From Shimia gijangensis (GTDB taxonomy: Bacteria; Pseudomonadota; Alphaproteobacteria; Rhodobacterales; Rhodobacteraceae): a stretch of DNA of 64,000 nucleotides. The DNA is taken from contig NZ_FQZQ01000002.1 in the NCBI RefSeq assembly GCF_900142085.1, positions 237,283 through 301,282 on the forward strand. Direction: 5' to 3'. Below are positions 29,259 through 37,566 of this stretch, in pieces. The stretch's first letter is position 1. The number at the start of each line of letters is the position of its first letter. The notes beneath the pieces are model-generated. The model was not told where the DNA came from, did no database searches, and saw nothing but the letters and a program-made list of their open reading frames with translations. The position numbers and the translations under genes are program-made.

Positions 29259-30044
29259 ATGCCCATTCGTTATGAAACATCCGATGGCATCGCCAAGATC
29301 ACAATCGACAAGCCGCCGCTGAATGTCTTTACGCCGGTGATGCACAAGGAACTGTACGAAGCCCTGCGAGAGTTCACGGCTGACGCTGAGGTACGTTGTG
29401 GAATCCTGACCGGGGCGGGCAGCCGCGCATTCAGTGCCGGAGATGACATAAAAACCCCGCGACCAGAACGCACCCGTCTGGAAGTGATCGAGCGCCACCT
29501 GGCACCAAGCCACGCTTATGACAGCCAAGAATACCCCGGCTGGGAACACGAATTTCTGACCATGGCGCGCTACAAACCGATTGTTGCGGCGGTCCAAGGC
29601 TACTGTTTTGGCCAGGGCTTTATCTATCTCAACCATCTGAGTGATTTTCGCTATGCCAGCACCGACGCGGTCTTTGGCATGCCCGAGATTGCCTATGGTA
29701 TGGGCGGGGCAGGTGGTGCCTTGTCATTGGGCAAAATGATCCCGCATACGGCGGCGATGGAGTTGTTGTTGCTGGGCGACAAGATCGATGCTGCCACGGC
29801 CGAACGGATGTTCCTGATCAATGCAGTGGTTGAACTGGAAAAGCTTATGGAAAACGCCGAGGCTGCGGCCAATAAAATTGCCTCACACCCGCCATTGGGC
29901 ATTCGGGTGGAAATGGAAAGCTACCAGCGTGGGCTGGATCTTAACCGCGCTGACAGCATGGCCATGGCGGGCCACATGTATCGCATGGCGCGTGCGGTTC
30001 AGACCACGACGCCACCGCTTGCCAAAAAGGATGCCGCCGAATGA
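29259..30044 (+). CDS. Enoyl-CoA hydratase/isomerase (crotonase) family
   Basis: A 261-residue crotonase-fold enzyme, intact: ITIDKPPLNVFTPVM, the oxyanion-hole block CGILTGAGSRAFSAGDDI, and KPIVAAVQGYCFGQGFIYLNHLSDFRYAS followed by VFGMPEIAYGMGGAGGA. Acts on an acyl-CoA in a beta-oxidation-like route; substrate unknown. It lies 22 bases after the broken permease and overlaps the ligase remnant by ATGA, so it was part of a transport plus acyl-CoA catabolism operon. It is the only undamaged member left. Confidence 0.85.
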   Translation: MPIRYETSDGIAKITIDKPPLNVFTPVMHKELYEALREFTADAEVRCGILTGAGSRAFSAGDDIKTPRPERTRLEVIERHLAPSHAYDSQEYPGWEHEFLTMARYKPIVAAVQGYCFGQGFIYLNHLSDFRYASTDAVFGMPEIAYGMGGAGGALSLGKMIPHTAAMELLLLGDKIDAATAERMFLINAVVELEKLMENAEAAANKIASHPPLGIRVEMESYQRGLDLNRADSMAMAGHMYRMARAVQTTTPPLAKKDAAE

Positions 30045-31104
30045 GCAATCACCCCGGTCAGGTCGAAGTGGATGCCCTTGGCGCCGAATTGCAGACCATC
30101 GCGTTCCCCCAAAGCCTTGGGGCGTTCTGTGCGACGCAGGCCAAGGTTTACGGTGACGCCATTGCCATCGATTACTTTCAGGATGGTGTTCAGCTGAGCT
30201 ATGCGGCCCTGCACCATCGGTCCAAATGAGCCTGACCAAATTCCTCGGCTGGATACATGAACATGATGCGCATTATTGCGTGATGCCGGAACCGATCCTG
30301 AAAAAGATCCCGGCGTCGCCGGACGACGCCGGAATTCCGTTGAAGAATGTGCATGCCTTTGGTTGGCGTCCCTCTGCCCGCGCCGAGGCCGAGGCACGGT
30401 TCAATCTTGTGGCAAGGGATGGCTTTGGCATGACCGAAGTCGGCCCCGCGATCATCTGCCCGAAGGAAGCGGGCGACAAGCTTGCGGTCAACACCTGCGG
30501 CGTGGTTGCCCCGTTGCGCGAAACCCGCGTGGTTGATGAGCACGGCGCAGAATGCCCGCCCGGCACAGCTGGCGAGCTGCAAATCCGCGGACGTGGCATT
30601 ATGCTGGGCTACTACAAACGCCCCGACGCAAATGCCGAGGCGTTTGACGGCGACTGGTTCCGCACCGGTGACTTGTTCACCAAGGACGGCGACGGTTTCC
30701 ATCGCATTGTTGGCCGCCTGAAAGAGATGATCAAACGGGCAGGTGAAAACATCTCGGCCTCCGAGGTTGGGGTCGCCATGCGCGAAGCCCCGATGATTGC
30801 CGAAGCGGCGGCCGTCGCCGTTCCAGACGAATTGCGTCGTGAAGAGGTTTTGGTTCTCGTCAAGCTGGTTGAGGGAAAAACCGACAAGGATATGTCCCCC
30901 GAAGACATCAAGGCCCACGCGACAAGCCTGGCTGCGTTCAAGCGACCGCGCTATGTGGCCTATGTTCAGGAGTTTCCGCGCACCGCAACGAACAAGATCG
31001 CCAAGTCACGGGTAACGTTGAAGGATCTCGACAGCGATATTGTTGACTTATTCAGCGGTTTGCCGGTCAAAAAGAACGTCGCCTCAGCACTGCTACCAGC
31101 TTGA
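30041..31104 (+). pseudogene. AMP-dependent acyl-CoA ligase with internal deletion
   Basis: The N-terminal 62 residues (30041-30229) begin like a class I adenylate-forming ligase (FPQSLGAFCATQAKVYGDAIAIDYFQDG, LSYAAL) and stop at TGA. From 30226, in another frame, the C-terminal ~290 residues follow: RDGFGMTEVGPAI, GELQIRGRGIMLGYYKRPD, DGDWFRTGDLF, GRLKEMIKRAGENISASEV and a TNKIAKSRV lysine region. About 190 residues in between are gone, including the P-loop SGTTG-PKG. The join near 30226 is a deletion that also shifted the frame. The 3' fragment could be translated alone but would lack the AMP-binding loop. Confidence 0.85.
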
Positions 31105-31451
31105 GAATACTTCTCATGATATCCTGCGCCTGGATCAGGTCTTCGAAAAACATCGTTACCTCGAACAGAACAATTTTGAATTTCAGTGCTCTGCGAGGGT
31201 TTGGATAAATGGTGCTCTCGTAGGCCTTTTGTCCGTTTGGGCAAGTTCCTATTGTCTTGGGTCAATCGCAGCGAGAGATCTATTTCCACCCACATCTGCC
31301 AATTTACACTGCGGTGTTAGTCACGCTGGGCCGTGACCTGCCGCGACCTGTTTTAACTGGCCCCCCCGATTTCTGTACAAGGGAAATTCCGACGACACGT
31401 CGGATACCGGTCATTCGCGACGGGATGCACCAAGGTCTGCTTTGCGGGTGC
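31105..31451. other. Intergenic stretch between ligase remnant and IS element
   Basis: No gene recognised on either strand. It includes a short perfect inverted repeat CCGACG-ACA-CGTCGG near 31393. Probably remnant sequence left by deletions and the insertion. Confidence 0.4.
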
Positions 31452-31475
31452 GGTTTCAACGGGTCGCTGCAAAAC
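31452..31475 (+). repeat. IS30 element left inverted repeat
   Basis: GGTTTCAACGGGTCGCTGCA plus AAAC; matches the right repeat at 20 of 24 positions and contains the restored transposase stop codon. Confidence 0.75.
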
Positions 31476-32615
31476 AGGCCTCGAATTTCTCTGCTGGGTT
31501 TGGTATTGCAAGGTCTTTCGAGGCCTCTCGTTGAGCTGGCGAGCGACTGCGCTCAGCTCTGCTTGGCTAAAGCCCGATATATCAGTGCCTTTCGGGAAGT
31601 ATTGACGAAGAAGCCGGTTGGTATTTTCGTTACTCCCTCTTTGCCAAGGTGATTGAGGATCGCAGAAGTAGACGTCGATCTTTGTGGCCATTGTGAACTT
31701 GCGGTGCCCCGCCATCTCAGATCCACGGTCCCAGGTCAGCGACCGATACAGATCCTTCGGTAGCTTGCGCGCTTGCTTGATGAGGGCTGTAATGACGCTT
31801 TGGGTGTCCTTGTTCTCCACTTTTGCCAGCATCACAAAGCGGGTGTTGCGCTCGACCAGTGTGGCGATGAAACTGTTGCTTGAACCTGCGATCAAATCAC
31901 CTTCCCAGTGCCCTAGTACGGCGCGACCTTCTACCTCTACGGGCTGCTCATGGATCGAAACAGCATCGCTGAACTTCCCCAGACCGCTCTGCATCAACGT
32001 GGCATGACGTGATCGCCTGATGGACTGTGCGGCACGTAAATGTGCCTGAAATTCCTTCTTTGGGGCGCCCCGCGTCTGAATAAACAGACCCCGGTAGATC
32101 GTCTCATGCGGGATACGTTTGTCTTCCTCATCAGGATTTTCGCGTATGAGCCAACCTGTGATTTGTTGCGGGGACCACTTACGATGCAGCTCGGTCGATA
32201 TCATGCGGCAAAGATAGCCGTTGCCGACCAGCTTACAGGGCTTTGGGCGGTGCGCTCGATCCTAGGCCTACGCTTCGGGCTTGGCTGCTCGGTAATGTTT
32301 GGTGCCGCCATTGCGGCGAACTTCACGACTGATAGTTGAGGGGTTCCGGTGAAGGTTGCGCGCAATGGACCTCAGAGGCTGCTTGGCTACAAGGCCCCGC
32401 GATATCTCTTTGCGCTCAACGAGTGTCAACGCCATTCGAGACCGAGTCCGGGCTATTGGTCTGATGCCACCAGTGCGCTCAAGTAATGGATAGATGGGCG
32501 GAGAGCCGCGATCAAACACGCGTCCGATCGAGCCCATCGACTCTCCGCGTTGCCACCGATCCCAGATCTCCATCTTCTGCTTCTCTGAGAAAATTGTCCG
32601 CTTCCGATAGGCCAT
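31456..32615 (-). pseudogene. IS30-family transposase, inactivated
   Basis: From ATG 32615: an N-terminal HTH region (FSEKQKMEIWDRWQRGES and SIARNLHRNPSTISREVRRNG), two amber codons in the same frame at 32270-32268 and 32264-32262 separated by one Ala codon, then DRAHRPKPCKL, WSPQQITGWL and the DDE core: GHWEGDLI, TWDRGSEMAGH and SPWQRGSNENTNRLLRQYFPKG. Near 31494-31500 one base is missing; restoring it gives PAEKFEACFAATR and a stop at 31458-31456. As it stands the frame runs on past the element's end. Three lesions make it a dead copy. Confidence 0.85.
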
Positions 32616-32647
32616 GACTTACACTCTATCTTTCCAAAAAGATTATA

Positions 32648-32671
32648 GTGTTGCGTCGACCCGTTCAAACC
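32648..32671 (-). repeat. IS30 element right inverted repeat
   Basis: Read inward on the minus strand it begins GGTTTGAACGGGTCGACGCA; it lies 33 bases outside the transposase start. Confidence 0.75.
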
Positions 32672-32976
32672 GCCGCCCGCGCCGAATATTTGCAAACCAT
32701 GCGCTTGCGGCTCGGTTCCGGCCAAAAGCAGACCTAAATTTCAGGCACCTTTTTCACTTTAGATCTTTCTTCACGGGCACGAAATATGACCTATGGCAAC
32801 TATCGGTCTTTCGCCTCTTTGCGTTGCCTCATGGCAGCGGCGACCCCGTTGGGTTATCCTAGCGCATAGTAAGGTTTGGCAGCTTGTCTTAACTCTGTTC
32901 AGGGCTGATTACTCTGGAACTATCTTGAACAGAGAGTTGCATACAAATACAGGTGAACCTGAGAGCGAAGGACAAA
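32672..32976. other. Gene-free stretch before the polysaccharide locus
   Basis: About 300 bases without a recognisable gene or strong hairpin. It must hold the promoter of the sulfatase-fold protein gene; no clear -35/-10 pair could be chosen by eye. Confidence 0.4.
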
Positions 32977-35370
32977 ATGACCCGTGAGATAAAACTGATA
33001 AAAGGGAATCCAATTTCCTTTTTGTTGTGGATTGGGGCGATTTTGGCAATATTTTTGCTGGCTCTAAGGCTGTACGTCGTGTCTCCGTACATTCTGGACG
33101 CGGGATACTCCTTGAGCTTGCCAATTGCGTTATACAGTTTCGCAGAGGACGCTTTACTTGTTCTGGCGGCAGTGTTCGTGTTCGTCACTCTGTCGCGAAG
33201 TTTGCCTAAGAAGTTCTCAGGTGTTTTGGTGGGCTTATTTGCAAGTTTTTCCATGATCACGGCCGGGTGGGGTCTGGTAAACCTTGTCGCGCTGAAAATG
33301 CTCAACGCCCCACTAACCGTTGCGTGGGTTCGATATTCAGACATCGGAAATACAGATGTCATCTTGGATTCTCTGCGGCATTTGTTGCCACTTTCTAGCG
33401 TCTTGGCCGGGGTTGCAGTCTTGGTTAGTCTTTTACTTCTTACACGGTTTGCCGCCCGAAATGAACGTAACTCATATATTCCAAAGGCCATTCTTTCGGC
33501 CGTTGCCATCGCTATGCTGGGTGGCTTTGTGGTCGGGCATCAACCCAGCCCTGTACCTTCGGGAAAACAGCGCAATCCTCTTGTGGCTTTCACGCAATCT
33601 GTGTTTTCTGAAAATGAGTCAGCATCTCTGGAACGTTTAGCAAGCAAGGTTGAACCTGACCTTCACAAAGAATGGCCCTTTGGAAAAGTTGCCGGGCTAG
33701 AGCGTCCCGAAGGCCCCAGTACTAAGATACGAAACGTCATCGTGTTTGCTTATGAGTCGACCCCGGCCAAGCAAAGTCAGGGCTTTGGCGGGGTCATGCC
33801 GGTGACCCCAAATCTTCTGGCAAGCCTGTCGAATGGTCTGGCTTTTGACCGGGCCTACGCCCATGTTCCTGCGTCAAATTACTTTCTGGTATCCGCGATT
33901 GCCTCTGCGATCCCAGAGCTGTCGTCGGTCTCCACGACGTACACCCACCCGGATTTTGATTTTAATGCCCTGCCGAAGGTCTTGAACGCTGCCGGGTTCC
34001 GGACCGGGTTTTTCAACTCTTCCGACAACAGGTTCCAGAATACCGATACATTTGTCAGGGCCGCAGGGTTTGAAACCGTCAAGGACTATCGTGATTGGGT
34101 TTGTGAAGCAGGCGTGTACGAGTTCACGTCGGTGTCGGAAAAATTCCTCAATACATCTTCTGACCTGTGCACTGTCGAAAAAATCACAGACTGGATCGAC
34201 CAGGATCGCGATCAGCCCTTCTTTGTGACATTTCGCACTGGCATGACCCACTATCCCTATTTCCCAGGGGAAAACCCCATAGATTTTGGTGTCGAAGACG
34301 AAAACTACGGCAACTACCTGAATGCGCTGCGCGTCGGAGATCAGGCATTCGGGGAGCTGCTGACGTATCTGGGCGAGGCTGGTTTGATGGACGAGACTTT
34401 GATTGTTGTGATGGGTGATCACGGCGAAGCCTTTGGTGAGCATGGAACATATGTTCATGCGGCTGGGATATATGAAGAAAATGTGCACATCCCCCTTGCT
34501 TTGATCAATCCCCAGCTTTTTGACGGAGCGCGCTCGAACCTGATTGTGGGATTGGTGGATGTCGCGCCGACGATTACGGATTTGATGGGGCTGGAAACCC
34601 CTGAAACCTGGCAGGGGAACTCGTTTTTTGCGCCGTCACGCCCGAATGGCGTGATGCTTTTCGCCCCTTGGAACGGGTTTTTGATTGGCTATCGCGAAGG
34701 GGATGAAAAGGTCATCTACAATGCCAACTCCGATGAACTCGAAGTGTACAACCTGAGGGAAAATCCAGGAGAACTGGTAAGTCTCGCCCCGCAATCCCCC
34801 AACATCAAAGCTTCAAAAATGGAAACACTTGCGGAGATGGTTGCAACACATCGATCCTACATTGACGCCTTGCTGGGCGGAGAGAAACAGACCATGGTTT
34901 CCAGGCCGACCTTGGAGACCATGACCATTGCGGCCTCGGGAACCTATCTGCAGGAAAGACCAAAGGTTTGGGTTAAGCTGGATGGTGTTGATGTCGGTGG
35001 TTTCACCGTGACTTCCGCGATCTCAAATGAGTTTCGCGAGGTGCCAAGCGAAGAAATTCACGCCGCTCTGGAAAAATTTGTACTGCCGCTGGAGCAAGAG
35101 CTGAATTGTCCAAAGCGCTTAGAAATTTATTTCCTGAACGACAATTGGGGAGGAGAAGGCAAAACTGGCGACACGGATCTTTGGGTGCGCTCGGTGACCA
35201 TAGGTGGATCTGTTTATCACTCGACCAGATTCCGCGAACTAAAGGCACGCGTGGGTCACAATGCAGGTGAGTACTATCGATTTTCCAGATCGGGTGGTGC
35301 CTATGTAGACCTCTACCTGGATCAACACTGCCTTGCGGAGGCTCTCGAAACAGAGAACCCAAATCCGTAA
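32977..35370 (+). CDS. Sulfatase-fold membrane protein with C-terminal CBM60-like region
   Basis: A 797-residue inner-membrane protein of the alkaline-phosphatase/sulfatase superfamily, similar in layout to LTA-synthase and EptA-type phosphotransferases. Four or five hydrophobic segments fill residues ~10-190. The periplasmic catalytic domain starts at NVIVFAYESTPA (metal-binding Glu), continues with the likely nucleophile region HVPASNYFL and the metal site MGDHGEAFGEHG. The C-terminal ~140 residues (VWVKLDGVDVGGFTV, IYFLNDNWGGEGKTGD, LWVRSVTIGG) look like a calcium-dependent xylan-binding CBM60-type module. AAGGA precedes ATG 32977. It may add a charged group to the polysaccharide made downstream; that is inference. 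Confidence 0.75.
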   Translation: MTREIKLIKGNPISFLLWIGAILAIFLLALRLYVVSPYILDAGYSLSLPIALYSFAEDALLVLAAVFVFVTLSRSLPKKFSGVLVGLFASFSMITAGWGLVNLVALKMLNAPLTVAWVRYSDIGNTDVILDSLRHLLPLSSVLAGVAVLVSLLLLTRFAARNERNSYIPKAILSAVAIAMLGGFVVGHQPSPVPSGKQRNPLVAFTQSVFSENESASLERLASKVEPDLHKEWPFGKVAGLERPEGPSTKIRNVIVFAYESTPAKQSQGFGGVMPVTPNLLASLSNGLAFDRAYAHVPASNYFLVSAIASAIPELSSVSTTYTHPDFDFNALPKVLNAAGFRTGFFNSSDNRFQNTDTFVRAAGFETVKDYRDWVCEAGVYEFTSVSEKFLNTSSDLCTVEKITDWIDQDRDQPFFVTFRTGMTHYPYFPGENPIDFGVEDENYGNYLNALRVGDQAFGELLTYLGEAGLMDETLIVVMGDHGEAFGEHGTYVHAAGIYEENVHIPLALINPQLFDGARSNLIVGLVDVAPTITDLMGLETPETWQGNSFFAPSRPNGVMLFAPWNGFLIGYREGDEKVIYNANSDELEVYNLRENPGELVSLAPQSPNIKASKMETLAEMVATHRSYIDALLGGEKQTMVSRPTLETMTIAASGTYLQERPKVWVKLDGVDVGGFTVTSAISNEFREVPSEEIHAALEKFVLPLEQELNCPKRLEIYFLNDNWGGEGKTGDTDLWVRSVTIGGSVYHSTRFRELKARVGHNAGEYYRFSRSGGAYVDLYLDQHCLAEALETENPNP

Positions 35371-35513
35371 TCAGGAACCTCGACATGGTTTCCTTAACGA
35401 AAAGTTAATATATTCCGCTTTTTTGATTTGAATCGTTTCTTCCTCAATTTCATGCCGTTAGAATAGATGCGCAATAAAGAGGGCTGTTGCTTGGTCTGGA
35501 AAAGGATGGAGAT

Positions 35514-36572
35514 ATGTTCACGAACTCCGTACGATTTGATCCCGGTTTTGATTCAGTTTTGCAAGGTGGTGTAGACACGTCAGGTGTCGCGGTGGTTGCC
35601 GGTGGCGCGGGTTTTATCGGCTCAAACCTGATCTGGCGTTTGTTGGGGGATGGTTACCAGATTGTTTGCTTAGACAATCTGGAAACCGGGCGACATGAGA
35701 ACATCTCGGAATTGCTGACAAACCCTGATTTCAAGTTCTTCCTGCACGATATCATCAAGCCATTTCACGTTACTGGCCGAGTGGATCGTATATACAATCT
35801 GGCCTGTCCGGCATCCCCACCAAAATACCAAAAGGATCCTGTGCATACGTTTCTGACATCGGTCGTCGGGGCGTTGAACATTTTGCAACTGGCTGATGCG
35901 AAAGAGGCAAGGGTTCTGCAGTCGTCGACATCAGAAGTTTATGGCGACCCGGATGTAACGCCACAAAGCGAAGTCTATCGGGGACTGGTGAGTACGGTGG
36001 GACCGCGTGCGTGTTACGATGAGGGCAAGAGAGCGGCGGAAACCTTGTTTCACGACATGCATGAAACAAAGGGGGTCGACGTTCGAATTTCCAGAATTTT
36101 CAACACTTATGGTCCCCGTATGGATCCCGAGGATGGTCGGGTTGTTTCGAACTTTGTCATGCAGGCGCTGCGTGGCGAGGCGCTGACGATCTATGGAACA
36201 GGCGGGCAAACGCGATCATTCTGTTACATTGACGATATGGTGAACGCTTTGATTGCTCACATGGAAGCCGAGGATATCGACTTTGATCCCATCAATCTTG
36301 GTAACCCGGACGAGTTCACAATCATCGAATTGGCACAGCTGGTCCGAGACTTCATCCCTGAGGCCCAAGGGGTTGTTTTTCATGGCCTTCCCAAAGATGA
36401 TCCTAAACAGAGGTGCCCGGATATTACCCGCGCAAAAACGCTCCTTCATTGGGAGCCAAACGTCAGTCTTCGAGACGGGCTTGAGCCGACGATCAAGTAT
36501 TTCAGAAACGAACTCGCCCAGTCGCAATCTTTCGGAGGCGGTCAAGTTTCGACGACCGGCACAGGAGGATGA
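35514..36572 (+). CDS. UDP-glucuronate decarboxylase (UDP-xylose synthase)
   Basis: An extended SDR enzyme, 352 residues, converting UDP-glucuronate to UDP-xylose. Seen: VAGGAGFIGSNL for NAD, YNLACPASPPKYQ, QSSTSEVYGDP, the YxxxK pair in ACYDEGKRAAE (characteristic of UXS) and RIFNTYGPRMDPEDGRVVSNF. ATG 35514 follows AAGGATGGAG; the ATG at 35487 has no site. First of a four-gene unit in which each gene overlaps or nearly touches the next. Together with the UDP-glucose dehydrogenase at 42.7 kb it completes UDP-xylose synthesis. Confidence 0.92.
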   Translation: MFTNSVRFDPGFDSVLQGGVDTSGVAVVAGGAGFIGSNLIWRLLGDGYQIVCLDNLETGRHENISELLTNPDFKFFLHDIIKPFHVTGRVDRIYNLACPASPPKYQKDPVHTFLTSVVGALNILQLADAKEARVLQSSTSEVYGDPDVTPQSEVYRGLVSTVGPRACYDEGKRAAETLFHDMHETKGVDVRISRIFNTYGPRMDPEDGRVVSNFVMQALRGEALTIYGTGGQTRSFCYIDDMVNALIAHMEAEDIDFDPINLGNPDEFTIIELAQLVRDFIPEAQGVVFHGLPKDDPKQRCPDITRAKTLLHWEPNVSLRDGLEPTIKYFRNELAQSQSFGGGQVSTTGTGG

Positions 36573-37564
36573 ACCTTCCTGAAAGGGTGCTTGTCACGGG
36601 CGGTGCCGGCTATATCGGATCGCACTGTTGCAAAGCTCTGGCAGACGTTGGTGTGCAACCTGTGGTGTTTGACAACCTTTCTCGCGGCCACGCCGACGCG
36701 GTGCGCTGGGGGCCGTTGGTGGTGGGCGATCTCAGGGATCGAAAACTGCTGTCCCAGACGCTTGAGCAGGAAAAGATCGAAGCCGTCATTCACTTTGCCG
36801 CTCTGGCGTACGTCGGGGAGAGTGTCGAGAAGCCACAGCTTTACTACGACAACAATGTTGGCGGGATGCTTTCTCTGCTGGGGGTAATGGCAGATATCAA
36901 GGTGGAGACCGTCGTGTTTTCATCGTCCTGTGCCACATATGGTGTGCCCAAGGTCCTCCCGATCAGGGAAAGCACCGAACAAGTCCCGATCAACCCTTAT
37001 GGGCGGACCAAGCTGATCTGCGAATGGATGCTCGAGGACGCCGCCCGGTCTGGTGATCTCAATTACGCGGCTCTGCGATACTTTAATGCTGCGGGGGCTG
37101 ATCCCGACGGGGAACTGGCAGAAAGGCACAATCCGGAAACGCATCTGGTGCCTTTGGCGATCATGGCAGCACTTGGCACCAGCGGGCCGTTGCAGATTTT
37201 GGGCACAGACTATCCTACATCCGATGGAACCTGCATTCGGGATTACATCCATGTGAGTGACCTGGCTCGGGCGCATGTGCTGGCTCTTGAAAAGGTGCAT
37301 CGCACGGAACACCCTCTTGAGGTCAACCTTGGTACTGGCAAAGGAACGTCGGTTTGGGAAATCGTGAACGCGGTAGAACGGGTCACGGGCCACGACGTGC
37401 CGCTCATCAAGGCCCCCCGGCGCGCAGGAGACCCGCCTGAGCTTGTCGCTTGCCCAGATCTTGCACAGGCCCTCCTTGGTTTCAAAGCCCAGTATAGCGA
37501 CATTGACGAAATCGTCCGTGATGCGGCGCCTTGGTTTGCTAGGGCTCGAGCAGGGGATATCTGA
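36569..37564 (+). CDS. UDP-glucose/UDP-xylose 4-epimerase, GalE-like
   Basis: A 331-residue SDR epimerase: VTGGAGYIGSHCCKAL, HFAALAYVGESV, the catalytic Ser in VFSSSCATYG, the YxxxK pair in NPYGRTKLICE, and YFNAAGADPDGELAERHNPETHLVPLA, all typical of GalE. Starts as ATGA overlapping the decarboxylase stop. Beside a UDP-xylose synthase, a 4-epimerase could act on UDP-xylose to give UDP-arabinose as well as on UDP-glucose; the sequence does not decide. Confidence 0.9.
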   Translation: MNLPERVLVTGGAGYIGSHCCKALADVGVQPVVFDNLSRGHADAVRWGPLVVGDLRDRKLLSQTLEQEKIEAVIHFAALAYVGESVEKPQLYYDNNVGGMLSLLGVMADIKVETVVFSSSCATYGVPKVLPIRESTEQVPINPYGRTKLICEWMLEDAARSGDLNYAALRYFNAAGADPDGELAERHNPETHLVPLAIMAALGTSGPLQILGTDYPTSDGTCIRDYIHVSDLARAHVLALEKVHRTEHPLEVNLGTGKGTSVWEIVNAVERVTGHDVPLIKAPRRAGDPPELVACPDLAQALLGFKAQYSDIDEIVRDAAPWFARARAGDI

Positions 37565-37566
37565 GA

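Larger units (their letters stand above)
31452..32671 (-). mobile_element. Degenerate IS30-family insertion sequence
   Basis: About 1.22 kb bounded by 24-base imperfect inverted repeats: left 31452-31475, starting GGTTTCAACGGGTCGC, and right 32648-32671, which read inward starts GGTTTGAACGGGTCGA; 20 of 24 positions agree. The single transposase frame inside is IS30-type, and its restored stop codon lies within the left repeat, as is usual for the family. No target duplication could be recognised with confidence. The exact outer boundary may extend a few bases because similarity (GCGGG...) continues outside. Confidence 0.8.

Noticed and set aside
28000..32270. Amber suppression or recoding explaining the three in-frame TAG codons
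   Set aside because: The same stretch also holds frameshifts and large deletions that recoding cannot explain, so ordinary decay is the simpler account.
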